In this document: one piece after another, positions 33,449 through 42,298 of the stretch
Layout of the letters: every line of letters begins with the position of its first letter
Numbering within the stretch: position 1 is the stretch's first letter
Assembly (NCBI GenBank): GCA_030374805.1
Contig: JARGSG010000083.1
Coordinates: forward strand, 166,625-230,624
Origin: Gracilaria gracilis
Lineage: Eukaryota; Rhodophyta; Florideophyceae; Gracilariales; Gracilariaceae
DNA length: 64,000 nt
Direction of reading: 5' to 3'
The notes under the pieces: model-generated
Told to the model about the DNA's origin: nothing
Seen by the model: only the letters and a program-made list of their open reading frames with translations
Database searches by the model: none
Position numbers and translations under genes: made by a program

Positions 33449-33463
33449 GCTGGGCCCATAACC
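33449..33463 (-). other. copia primer-binding site matching the anticodon half of initiator tRNA-Met
   Basis: Directly after the 5' LTR the minus strand reads GGTTATGGGCCCAGC, the reverse complement of the initiator tRNA-Met anticodon arm (GCTGGGCCCATAACC). Drosophila copia is known to prime from a cleaved 5' half of this tRNA. Confidence 0.8.
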
Positions 33464-33775
33464 TGTTGAAATAGGAATTGACTGAGATGAGAAGGTGTCC
33501 AAGGAATTGCTTTCCTCTTCGGTTTATTGAGTGTCTAGCTGTGTTTTATAGTCTACCATCAAGGATTAAAACACAGCTATTGTGTTCCATGCGTGATCTA
33601 AATCTTTGTTTAGAACAGCATGGATGTTGATCCGTCGTGGAACGCTTTGAGACCGCAACGCGCTGCACTACACATGTCAGATGGTAGTCACCGCACGAGT
33701 TTGCCAGATACAAGTTGTCTGTGCAGTACACAGTCTCACAAGACTGCTCGTGCAGGCGGCGTCAGTGTCGCTACA
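33464..33775 (-). repeat. copia copy 2, 5' LTR
   Basis: 312 bp, minus strand, a few base differences from the 3' LTR (for example TAGGAATTG for TAGGGATTG and ATTAAAACAC for ATGAATACAC). Confidence 0.94.
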
Positions 33776-34114
33776 GATACTTGCCTTTTGCTCCTTTTTC
33801 CAACCTCTGCGCATCATTTTGATGCGTTCCTGTAGGACATCAGGTTGGAACTTGCTAACAAGCCTGTCTAAAAACTTCTTGGCCATGACAGCATCCTCGA
33901 GGATCTCAGATGCGTTGTTCTGGTCAAGGGAGGTGATCACAGTAATGATGAAGTTTGACACTCCACCTGCGGGGTCTTCCTTATTGGGCTTGAATGAAAC
34001 CGATCAAATGGTTGAATCGATACGTTCAGAAAGATCTCTAGGAGAGGAGCTTGAAGCTTTCTCAAACCAGACCTGTACCTTCTCTACAGTAGCTTGCTCA
34101 AGAGTGGGTGCACC

Positions 34115-34289
34115 TGTCGATGGCTACCCACTAGGCCAACGCAACGTAGTAAATGCGTACTCCAAAGATGCCCGTAGAAATTAGTGAAAAAGTGGTTCTT
34201 CGTAATTTCCTATAGGCATGCTAATTCAGAGTTTACTAAGCTATATAAACACGTCTGCTTACAGAACCTTTTGGTTCTCCGAATCGACA
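34115..34289 (-). repeat. 175-bp LTR, 3' copy
   Basis: TGTCGATGGCTACCC...GAATCGACA on the plus strand. Contains GCTATATAAACAC and the mini-hairpin GAACC-TTTT-GGTTC. Confidence 0.88.
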
Positions 34290-34853
34290 CTCGATCCTTT
34301 TCCGCTCCGAAATTTTTGAGAATTATCTCGAAAATTTTCGGAGTAACATTTCCGCACCAGTTCTTTGAAAGTTTTGATTATTCTACCTTTTGATTCCAAG
34401 GCAAATTTTCCGGATGATCGGTCCATCAAATCCACCTTGATCTCGTTCGACTCACACAAGATCAACTGCAAGCCCCTCACCTTGCATTTATTGTTACTCT
34501 TCTGCCCCGACCTTGCCGTACGTCTCTGCGCACGGCTTACAGGTGCCAGGGTCTGCGTTTTCGCAAAGTCAAATTGACGGTGTGTTGATCAGAACGGGAG
34601 GGCGTAGAGCACTCGGTTGGAGTCGCGCGGTAGACTCAGCAGAGGCGAGAGAATAGGCACAAAGTACCTTGAAAGTCCCTCCAAGGATGCCTCTGAATCC
34701 GCTGCCTTTGCAGCTGATTCAGGTCTTTTATAGCCTCGTCCGGGCGTGCTCCCAGGAAGGTAACAAAATGTATGGGTGGACTCTGACGTCAGGTTGCCGA
34801 ACCAGAGTTAATATCTGGTCCAGATTCTTCGTACCTGGCATTTCTACACTCCT

Positions 34854-35303
34854 TTATTGACTTCTTGCGCAGAGCTTTGTAGAACGATCTTTACGATCTT
34901 TATTTTTGGGAAGTGTAGGAGACACAGAGTGGCAAAAGCCATGTGCTCTGCTACTCCGTGAAGTAAACACCTTACGCGTTCAGAGTGTCCCAGAAGGACA
35001 TCTCTGCTCCTAAAAGGGAGGGCGGGTAGGGTGAAAAGAAAACCTGAGAGAACAAAAGTAGGAGAACCTGAGACGACAGTAGTTAGAAAACGCGACGAAG
35101 ACCACTAGATCGAACGTAGTGCGTTTGTCTGCCGTCGCCGACGGAGAGGCTTTCGAGTACAAGTACTCGAAGGCGGTGAAGCTGCCACATCATCGGGCTC
35201 AGATCGACAGTGCAGACTTTGTTCCACATCACCAAGATCAGATCGACCTACCCGCCCGCTTCAGATCATCAATAAATCCACTTCTGCGTTCCTTGAAAAG
35301 CCA
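34854..35303 (+). repeat. structured repeat, short copy (450 bp)
   Basis: It starts TTATTGACTTCTTGCGC and ends CACTTCTGCGTTCCTTGAAA plus AGCCA after an AATAAATCC. A block of three hairpins lies at 34925-35006: CAGAG/CTCTG with TGGC/GCCA, then CGTGAAGT/ACCTTACG, then CAGAGTGTCC/GGACATCTCTG. It is followed directly by a second, longer copy. The tail (35034-35303) is repeated at 36108-36372. Confidence 0.78.
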
Positions 35304-36372
35304 TTATTGACTTCTTGCGCAGAGCTTTGTAGAACGATCTTTACGATCTTTATTTTTGGGAAGTGTAGGAGACACAGAGTGGCAAAAGCCATGTGCTCTG
35401 CTACTCCGTAAGGTAAACACCTTACGCGTTCAGAGTGTCCCAGAAGGACATCTCTGCTCCCACCCCAGATGGCCGTGTTGCCTAAACGCGGTCTGCTCTG
35501 ATGTGCGTATCTTGTCCAAAGTAAGAACAGCGAAAAGAAGGATATTGTAGATGCAGGATCCACCATTAAAAACCTCCATATATCGCAATCAAAACCCCTT
35601 GGGAAAAAGATTGTGATAAGAGGAAAAGGTTAGACATCCTTGTCCACGGTTGAGTAGGAGCACTGCGCAGGCCCAAATAGGTGATCTCCTGTTACCAAAC
35701 GCGGCAGAGAGCCGAACATGTGCGGCAGTGAGGCCGTTTAGGGGCGACAGAAAGGCCAAGAAAGCGAAGAACCTGGCGACCCAGCACTCAATGCGCGTCT
35801 ACCCAGCAGTGGGACAGTAAATGACGGCGGCGGTGGACGAGAAGAAGTCGTCGACGGCGGCGCTTTGGGATGTGTGGCCACGAAGAAATCCATGGCAGTA
35901 ATACAGTGCAACGACAGGCACTGATGTTTGCGGCGGCGGAAGAGTTAGCCAGAAACCAACCCCAGCGTCGTAAGGACCCGGAAAGCGAGACGCAGAAGAT
36001 CGGAAAGCCTAGTGCGGAGCGCAACGGCGGAAATGGGAGAATAGCGGTGCGGAAGTTGAACAGAAAATGAAAAGAAAACCTGAGAGAACAAAAGTAGGAG
36101 AAAGTGAAAAGAAAACCTGAACAAAAGTAGGAGAACCTGAGACGACAGTAGTTAGAAAACGCGACGAAGACCACTAGATCGAACGTAGTGCGTTTGTCTG
36201 CCGTCGCCGACGGAGAGGCTTTCGAGTACAAGTACTCGAAGGCGGTGAAGCTGCCACATCATCGGGCTCAGATCGACAGTGCAGATTTTGTTCCACATCA
36301 CCAAGATCAGATCGACCTACCCGCCCGCTTCAGATCATCAATAAATCCACTTCTGCGTTCCTTGAAAAGCCA
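35304..36372 (+). repeat. structured repeat, long copy (about 1069 bp)
   Basis: The first 150 bases repeat 34854-35010, including the three hairpins at 35375-35456; here hairpin 2 is a perfect CGTAAGGT/ACCTTACG. A 600-base interior (35462-36065) absent from the short copy follows, then a partial and a full copy of the tail (GTGAAAAGAAAACCTGA at 36066 and 36102). Frames in the interior are short and unrecognised. The pair looks like a head-to-tail tandem produced by unequal exchange, or a long form plus its deleted derivative. Confidence 0.75.
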
Positions 36373-36507
36373 TTGTATTTTATATACCTTGCACTACGTA
36401 TAATTGCTGCGCATATGCCTTCTGTAACCTGACGTCACCCTCAGAACTACTCTGCTCTATGGTCGCAACGTAGGCGCTTTTGCTTTTCGGCATCAACACG
36501 GTGAAAT

Positions 36508-36605
36508 CAATTCTCTCGGGACTCGAACCCGGGACCCAGTGGGTGGCGCCATGTTCTTGCACATGCAGAGTCATGACTGTCGATGGCTACCCACTAGGCC
36601 AACGC
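36508..36605 (-). other. tRNA-like A-box/B-box pair across an LTR boundary
   Basis: On the minus strand, TGGCCTAGTGGG (A-box-like, with a GGC/GCC D-arm) lies in the 175-bp LTR, and GGGTTCGAGTCCCG (B-box-like) lies in the adjacent leader about 60 bases on. The acceptor arms do not pair, so this is not a working tRNA gene. Confidence 0.35.
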
Positions 36606-36752
36606 AACGTAGTAAATGCGTACTCCAAAGATGCCCGTAGAAATTAGTGAAAAAGTGGTTCTTCGTAATTTCCTATAGGCATGCTAATTCAGAGTTTACT
36701 AAGCTATATAAACACGTCTGCTTACAGAACCTTTTGGTTCTCCGAATTGACA
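36578..36752 (-). repeat. 175-bp LTR, 5' copy
   Basis: Matches 34115-34289 with about one change (GAATTGACA for GAATCGACA). Confidence 0.88.
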
Positions 36753-36985
36753 GCACCTTCGATGTCACCCATGACGCATAATGCATGCAAAACGTCTGGA
36801 TCGATACAGTCCTCCACAAAAGCCATAGAAAGCTTTGCATCATCCTCCTGGTCCTTATTCACGTCCTCAACTTTGGTGCGATAAGCGGCGAAAGCAGTCT
36901 CAAACTTGATTAAAGAGGGCTGATCGACAGATATGAGAGCTGGTGGCTGTTTTACGGCGACGACGCCGTAGTTCGAAGAAGCCAT

Positions 36986-38002
36986 CGGTTTTCCTTTGAA
37001 TAGTTCACGAAACTTATGGTCTTTGAATCAAGAACCAAAGCGCTTTGTTGTTGGGTTACAGGTACTACTCAGTGGGTAGGCAAAGGAGGACGATTGGGTA
37101 CACTCCCACGTTGGTTTCAGTCGTGGTGAGTGGCCAGTCGCAGACGAGCGGCCTTTTTATGCACCCGGCCAGACCAGCTAGTCTGGCCACACATTCTAAC
37201 GTAGACCATCATTGGCTTTGAAGACGATTGACTAAATCAAATACACTAACGAGGACCATATTGACGTAATATCAAGATAGTTTGTTCACACAAACTGATT
37301 ACGATACAATACAGTATGTCAATGAAGATTAATCGCGCATATGCGTGTTGCGCACAGCAAACACGTAATCTCTGCAAATGTGTTTCCTCAAAAGAGTTTC
37401 AACGCGCCGACAGCAGTGACTGTATTCAACAATCACTATTACGCCAACAAATTAAAATCCAAGAAAAAAAACGAACTTTGCATGGGCTTATCTGGAGATT
37501 ATCCGTACTACACATCCAATTCAATGCTTTCGAAATCATGAGAGCGCAGGTCTTCTTTACCATTGATACCAAACTACACTGCTTGCGCCAATAAGTGAGA
37601 AATAACTACTTAATGCTAGAAACGTTTTCAAAAGACGTTTGCACTACCCTGTATTTGTTTTTATTCGAGCATGCAACATATTAATTTTCTACTAAGAGTT
37701 AAGTTTAATGAAAAAGCCTTTCGCAGTTGGACGTATTATCTGTATTTGTAAAGTTGTTCCTTCTTCAGTATTTGAAAAACTGTTTGAAATTGAAGGTAAC
37801 ATATTTTTAAAACAAACTCCTATCCTACTATTTTTTTTGCGCTGGAGCTTTGCGGGGGTTTTTCCTTTGCGAAACTTGCTTCGCAAAGCTCTGATTGTGT
37901 AAAGGTTCAGCAAGCAATTCGCTGCGGATTGCTTGCTTACAAATCCCGCTCTCTTGGTGCACACCAACGCCGCCGCCGACGCCGCGCACCGCCCCAACTG
38001 CA
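36986..38002. other. intergenic: probable leader of the gag-protease element, then hairpin-bearing repeat
   Basis: 36986-37200 probably includes the leader or LTR of the gag-protease element. From 37300 it is AT-rich. 37865-37888 holds CTTTGCGAA-ACTTGC-TTCGCAAAG, and 37909-37937 holds AGCAAGCAAT with its exact inverse nine bases later. No gene is seen. Confidence 0.5.
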
Positions 38003-38606
38003 ATGACAGGCGTTTCACGGCATCCACCGCCCACTGACCCGTCCGCAGTGCCAGTGTCCTCGCCGTCCACGTCGCCGATCTACCCGTACGCCACGAAGCA
38101 CATGGAACCCACCGCGCCGCCCGCGCCGCCAGGCGTGGAACCATTTCCGCAGCAAATGCCGTACTCGCCCCCGCACCCACAGCCGCCCGCTCAACCCCAA
38201 GCGCAGGAGCCGACGAAGCCAGACCCAGTGGCCTCGCCGCAGGGCGCGCGCACAGGCGCTCAGACTTACACGGGGACGGCTTACCATGCGCCGCCGCCCT
38301 CAAATCTTGGCCACAAACCTGTGGTACTCGTCTGCTCGCAGTGCAACCACCGCGGACCGTCCGTCGTGACGTCCGACAATTGCACTGCCATCAACTGGAT
38401 TTGTGCGTATTCCTCCTGTCTCGAAACACAGTATGATTTGCATCAGGCTCCCTTCTGACACTTTCTTTCACATTTGTGCGTCGCTTTGTTACGCAGGTAC
38501 TCTTGTTTTCTGCCTGTGCTGCTTCTTCTGCATCCCGGCTACCGCCAAGCATACTCATACTTGCTCCAAATGCGGCGGCTATCTTGGCTCAAACAATGTG
38601 ACCTAG
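38003..38606 (+). CDS. LITAF-domain (LPS-induced TNF factor-like) protein, two exons
   Basis: Predicted exons are 38003-38402 and 38497-38606, joined across a 94-bp intron (GTGCGT ... ACGCAG); 510 bases in frame give 169 residues. The N-terminal half is proline-rich, with a PTAP motif (EPTAPPAPP) of the kind that binds the ESCRT protein TSG101. The C-terminal half is a LITAF domain: PVVLVCSQCNHRGPSVV (first CxxC), a hydrophobic membrane-dipping stretch WICTLVFCLCCFFCIPATAK that exists only after splicing, and HTHTCSKCGGYLGS (second CxxC). The two CxxC pairs bind zinc. Family members sit on endosomal or lysosomal membranes and aid protein sorting. Confidence 0.82.
38403..38496 (+). other. predicted intron in the LITAF-like gene
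   Basis: GTGCGT donor and a pyrimidine-rich tract before ACGCAG. Splicing rebuilds the LITAF hydrophobic core in frame. Confidence 0.75.
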
Positions 38607-40281
38607 GTGGCTACCCTCGTTTGCGTCCGGGCGCTTTTCTCGAACATTGCGCCGGGGCAGCTTCCAAACTATACGTTCATTTGTAGTACTTGTACGTACA
38701 CAAGTAGATAATTCATATTACACATCACGCTCGAGCCTCGAGATGGTTGGGGCACTTGTGGTGAAGACGAATTGTATTCCAGGGACGAGGCGTCCTGCAG
38801 GGGATATGCTTTTTTCAGAGAAAGTAGATGTGATACATGTTAGCGTTTGCCGCAGTCGTGGTCAAGGAGGCTGCCCGGGTTCCCCGACACGTCTCAGAGC
38901 ATTTGAGAAGGGTCATGAATCGTAGTCACAATCGAGTTTAGTTTACTGCCTACTGCATTGCAGTTTGATAACCATTGGGTGCAGCCAAAAATTCCTTAAT
39001 GCCTGGAAAGCTTTCGACGAATTGAAACAAGACAAGTAAACTGCAAAGTTCTTTTCAACCAATGAGGTGAGTACATTACGCAGTGTTTTTTGAACTTTAG
39101 AAATTCTTGGATGGACCCAATGCTGCTCCTGGGTTGCACACTTAGGTTTGAGAATTTGGGAATGCATCCCATCATGCCGACGTCGGTGTTCCGCAAATGC
39201 GCATAGAATACATAATTAGAAAATATACTGCATGAGACGCATTTCATACCGAACGAGAACCGTTTTCGCTCACCCTTCTGCGTGATCTTATTACAAGGTG
39301 GGCTCTTGACCGTTCTTCCATTCCTGTTGCCAATGTGACGTTGCTGTACATATGTACAACACCCTTCCGTGCCCTGTGACACTACTCAAGAGATTCTACA
39401 ATGCAAACGCCAGTGCGTTCGCGGTAATTGGTGATCTTGCACTCCGTTTATCTCACCCAAAGCTGAACATCTCACAGTATTACTAGAAGCAACCTATCAA
39501 CAGCACCCGGCACACTCACCAACAGCTCCTAGCAGCTAACCAGAGCAAAGTATGCCTCCGACAGCCCTCAAACTGCTTGAGCATCGGCGTAGGTTGGTCA
39601 CGCAGCGGCGTGATGATGATGGTGATGGTGCAGCCGCGACGACGGAGGTGGCGATGGTGGCGTTCAACAGAGTGGGGCGGTTCCGTTCTCGGATGCGGCT
39701 TCTCGGATGCGGCTTCTCGGATGCGGCTTTTTTCTCTTTCGGATAACTCTACCAACGGTAGATTTCGCGGGCTTTTCGGATGTGTGGCCTAAATGTGCTG
39801 TACGAGGCCGCGTCAAGATCAAAGTCCTGCCACGTGGGAGCTAGATGAGAAATCTTTACTTTTGATCTCCGTATGTACCCATGTACAGATGTTCCACTTG
39901 TACCCGTTGTGAAGTGTGTCCTCAATACAGCTTTCCGACCAAAGTTGCATCTCGGCAATAACTCCAGTGCCAGTGCGAGTACTAACGGTAACCGCGATCG
40001 TGCTGGGTGACCCGAGATGCTCCGGAGCACCTTGGGTCAGCCTCAACGTTAGCACATGAGGCAGTGCATGTGTAATACTCGTGATCGGGCATTGTTTCTA
40101 GAACACATACATTACTGAAGTTTCCAAGGGTGTGATAGCAACGTTTACAGTAAACGCAACAGACCCTAATGTTTTGATGGCAAAAACAACCATGCGACAA
40201 CACTCAGTTCTGCTCGTCTGTTACATAAGATCGCCAATCGAATTCAGATACTGCTCTCCACTGCCATCCACCAGCGCCGTC
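38607..40281. other. intergenic with a gene fragment and short tandem repeats
   Basis: Holds the cysteine-rich gene fragment at 38752-38840 and a triple TTCTCGGATGCGGC repeat at about 39687-39728. No intact gene is supported. Confidence 0.5.
38752..38840 (+). pseudogene. 3'-terminal fragment of a third GCC2/GCC3-type gene
   Basis: From 38752 the DNA matches the end of the gene at 28567 (29478-29560): GGCACTTGTGGTGAAGACGA, CAGGGACGAGGCGTCCTGCA. The frame ends RESRCDTC then a stop, whereas the first gene ends RERRCC inside a repeat. The fragment has no upstream cysteine modules. Confidence 0.75.
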
Positions 40282-41280
40282 ATGATGAATGCGTTGCGTT
40301 CCCACTGTATCTTCTCGATTACTCTCTTTGTTTGCTTCGGTTTTTCTTCAGCCCAACACGATTGCCCCGAAGGCTCTGGATTGGGATTGAACAACACATG
40401 CCAAGTTTGTGAGCCAGGTACAATACCCTCTTCGTTTGAATGTACTCCGTGTTCTCCTGATAGGTTTCAACCGCTACCTGGTCAAACCTTATGTCTTAGA
40501 TGTCCGCCTGGAACGCGATCTGGCTTCGGTTTCAGCACGTGCGTAACGTGCGGAGGCGGACAGGCCGCGTTTCCTAACGGTACTTGTCGTGATTGTCCAG
40601 CCGGTGAGCAGCTGGCCTCTTTCACTCGCTTCTCTCTAAGTTGCATTCGATGCCCGCGAGGCTTTTTCAAAGACGAGGTGGGACCGGGTCCCTGTCTGCC
40701 CTGTCCGCCCGGCACATTCGCTATTTTTGGCGCAGTCGAGTGCATTCCGTGTCCTGAGAACCAAGCACTACGCAAGACGGACGGAAGCTGTGGGCAATGC
40801 GCACCGGGGGCGTTCTTCAATGACTTCACGTTGACGTGTGAAGAGTGCCCCGCTGGCTCATTCACAAACGTCTCCAATGTGCTGAGGCGCTGTTTTCCTT
40901 GCGGTGGAAACTCGTTCGCGTCGGGCGGTGCCTCGAGCTGTATCCCGTGCCCTATTGGGCAGGTGTTCTTGAACAGCACGCAGAGCTGTAAGGTTGGATG
41001 TGAGCCCGGTTTTGTCTACAACGAATCTGCGTTGGATTGTGAGCCGTGTCGCTTCAATTCTTTTAGTAGGGGAGGTACACAAACTTTCTGTTCTTCTTGC
41101 CTGGGTGGTAGCTTTTCCCGGATGGGATCGTCTACGTGTTTCCCATGCCCTTTTGGACTGAATTTCATTGCGGATATTGATGGCTGTGGAGCGTGTCCGG
41201 AAGGCGTGCCGTATGATCCGTTCGGCGCGCAATGTGGGCCTATAACCTCTCTTCCCAGTGTCCCCTCTTCCGTATTCTAG
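40282..41280 (+). CDS. secreted cysteine-rich protein with GCC2/GCC3 modules, copy 2
   Basis: 332 residues from ATG at 40282; an upstream in-frame extension lacks a signal-like start. A signal peptide (SHCIFSITLFVCFGFSSA) is followed by the same module series as the paralog at 28567: CTPCSPDRFQPLPGQTLCLR, CLPCPPGTFAIFGAVECIPC, CFPCGGNSFASGGASSCIPC, CSSCLGGSFSRMGSSTCFPC. Several NxT/NxS sites suggest N-glycosylation. Module order is the same as in copy 1, so the two arose by gene duplication. No membrane anchor is present. The role is unknown; such modules commonly mediate extracellular binding. Confidence 0.8.
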   Translation: MMNALRSHCIFSITLFVCFGFSSAQHDCPEGSGLGLNNTCQVCEPGTIPSSFECTPCSPDRFQPLPGQTLCLRCPPGTRSGFGFSTCVTCGGGQAAFPNGTCRDCPAGEQLASFTRFSLSCIRCPRGFFKDEVGPGPCLPCPPGTFAIFGAVECIPCPENQALRKTDGSCGQCAPGAFFNDFTLTCEECPAGSFTNVSNVLRRCFPCGGNSFASGGASSCIPCPIGQVFLNSTQSCKVGCEPGFVYNESALDCEPCRFNSFSRGGTQTFCSSCLGGSFSRMGSSTCFPCPFGLNFIADIDGCGACPEGVPYDPFGAQCGPITSLPSVPSSVF

Positions 41281-42298
41281 GTAGGCGAAGAGGACGACTG
41301 GTGAGCTTCGGGAAGAGCAGTATCTCGGAAGGAGGTCACGTATAGATGGTATCGGAAGCAATGCTGTCTTGCAGCAGGTTATCCATTTTGGCACTAAAAA
41401 GTTCTTGTCCCGTACGATAGATATAAGGACTGGCCAATACGATTACAAATCCACGTTGCAGTGGGTGGTTGGCAAGCACTGCTAAGAAGCTGTAATGCAA
41501 GCCTATGCATAATGATTTTGGGGAACCTTTCTAATTGGCGCAGGGGCGTAACAGATCACCCTCAAACCCCTCGCAAAAAGGGAAAAGAGTCGGGTCTCAG
41601 AATTGCGTCCGGCAGAACTCAGTGATACTAAACCCAATTTCTTATCTGTTTACTTTAGTGGATAGCTAGAACTCTCAGCTTCCTAATGAGAGCGGGCGCG
41701 TGGTGCAAAAGCTAAAGACGCAATCTTCGCCCGCTCTTGAGACTACCACTTGAAGCATCATCATAAACGCATATAACTCAAACACTATGGCGTCATACAA
41801 CACCTAAAACTACATAAATATTTGAGACACATCTCCTGAACCTAAGACATCTCAAGCATCCCAAACAATGTCCTTCTCCGTCACCCGTAGCGCCTACGTC
41901 ATCTTCGATCACAACCTTATCCACACCTTGCAGTTTCATCATTGCCTCTACAGCCTTGTAAGGGCGCAACACGGGACGCCGCAACCACGGCGACGCTCCA
42001 GACGTGTCTCTTTCAGATGATAAAACACAACTTTCACGACGCGGTGCCAATTCCACCAGACGACGGAGATCAGCTGCACTTTCGAAGCACCTCGAGCCGC
42101 AGTACTTCTCTGCTTCAGTGCCTTTAACACGTTCTCAGCCGTGAGATGACGACCGTTATTGCGTACTGACCTTCACAGTGCCCGACTCTTCCACCTCACT
42201 CTCATTGACTAGAGATCGCGAGTTTATGAGAAACCTTATCCACCAAGGCGAGCATCGTCAGTTTGTCACCTTCGCACTCCTTCTGAAGAAACACGGAG
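41281..42298. other. intergenic, no supported gene
   Basis: Short overlapping frames only (87 codons or fewer). It may hold the 3' end of the transposon below, but no terminal inverted repeats were found. Confidence 0.45.

Larger units (their letters stand above)
32085..33775 (-). mobile_element. internally deleted copia element, copy 2
   Basis: It has 312-bp LTRs at both ends and is flanked by GATAC at 32080-32084 and 33776-33780. Reading the minus strand: 5' LTR, tRNA-primer site, about 220 bases of leader, then a jump directly into the end of reverse transcriptase and RNase H, and the 3' LTR. Gag, protease, integrase and most of reverse transcriptase are missing, so it is non-autonomous. 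It sits in the gag-protease ORF of another element. Confidence 0.93.
34115..36752 (-). mobile_element. short-LTR (175-bp) retroelement, non-autonomous
   Basis: Two nearly identical 175-bp direct repeats (34115-34289, 36578-36752), each beginning TGTC and ending GACA, enclose 2288 bp. GCACC flanks the whole (34110-34114, 36753-36757). The minus orientation is favoured by a purine-rich stretch (GGAGCGGAAAAGGA) next to the 34290 end and by Gag-like frames on the minus strand (VLMPKSKSAYVATIEQSS near 36499; RGLQLILCESNEIKVDLMDR near 34480). No polymerase is encoded. Its interior carries the tandem structured repeat 34854-36372. Size and LTR length resemble TRIM elements. Confidence 0.85.
30874..36985 (-). 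pseudogene. retroelement gag-protease gene split by two nested insertions
   Basis: The minus-strand ATG is at 36985. Coding pieces are 36985-36753, 34109-33776 and 32079-30874; removing two inserted elements with one copy each of their duplications (GCACC, GATAC) leaves 1773 bases, exactly 591 codons, with one TGA at 34006-34004. The N-terminus is Gag-like and mostly helical (IKFETAFAAYRTKVEDVNKD, LVSKFQPDVLQERIKMMRRG). A CX4CX3HX4C knuckle (CLSEYCRGLHRLKDC, near 31812-31857) and a retroviral-type aspartic protease (LLGDSGADFSAID, DEILMGRPFLDTIGF) follow. No reverse transcriptase follows. LTRs of this element were not identified. The TATA-like GCATAAAAAGG (minus, near 37155) and a GGCCAGAC/GTCTGGCC hairpin lie upstream. 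Confidence 0.82.

Noticed and set aside
33464..33775. Solo copia LTR
   Set aside because: First read as a solo LTR because its own flanks do not match; with the LTR at 32085 the outer flanks are both GATAC, so it is the 5' LTR of one deleted element.
34854..36372. Hammerhead ribozyme or retrozyme
   Set aside because: No CTGATGA/GAAA core in the right arrangement was found, although size and direct repeats were suggestive.
39552..39746. 64-codon ORF with Asp/Arg-rich product
   Set aside because: Built on short tandem repeats (TTCTCGGATGCGGC); no supporting features.
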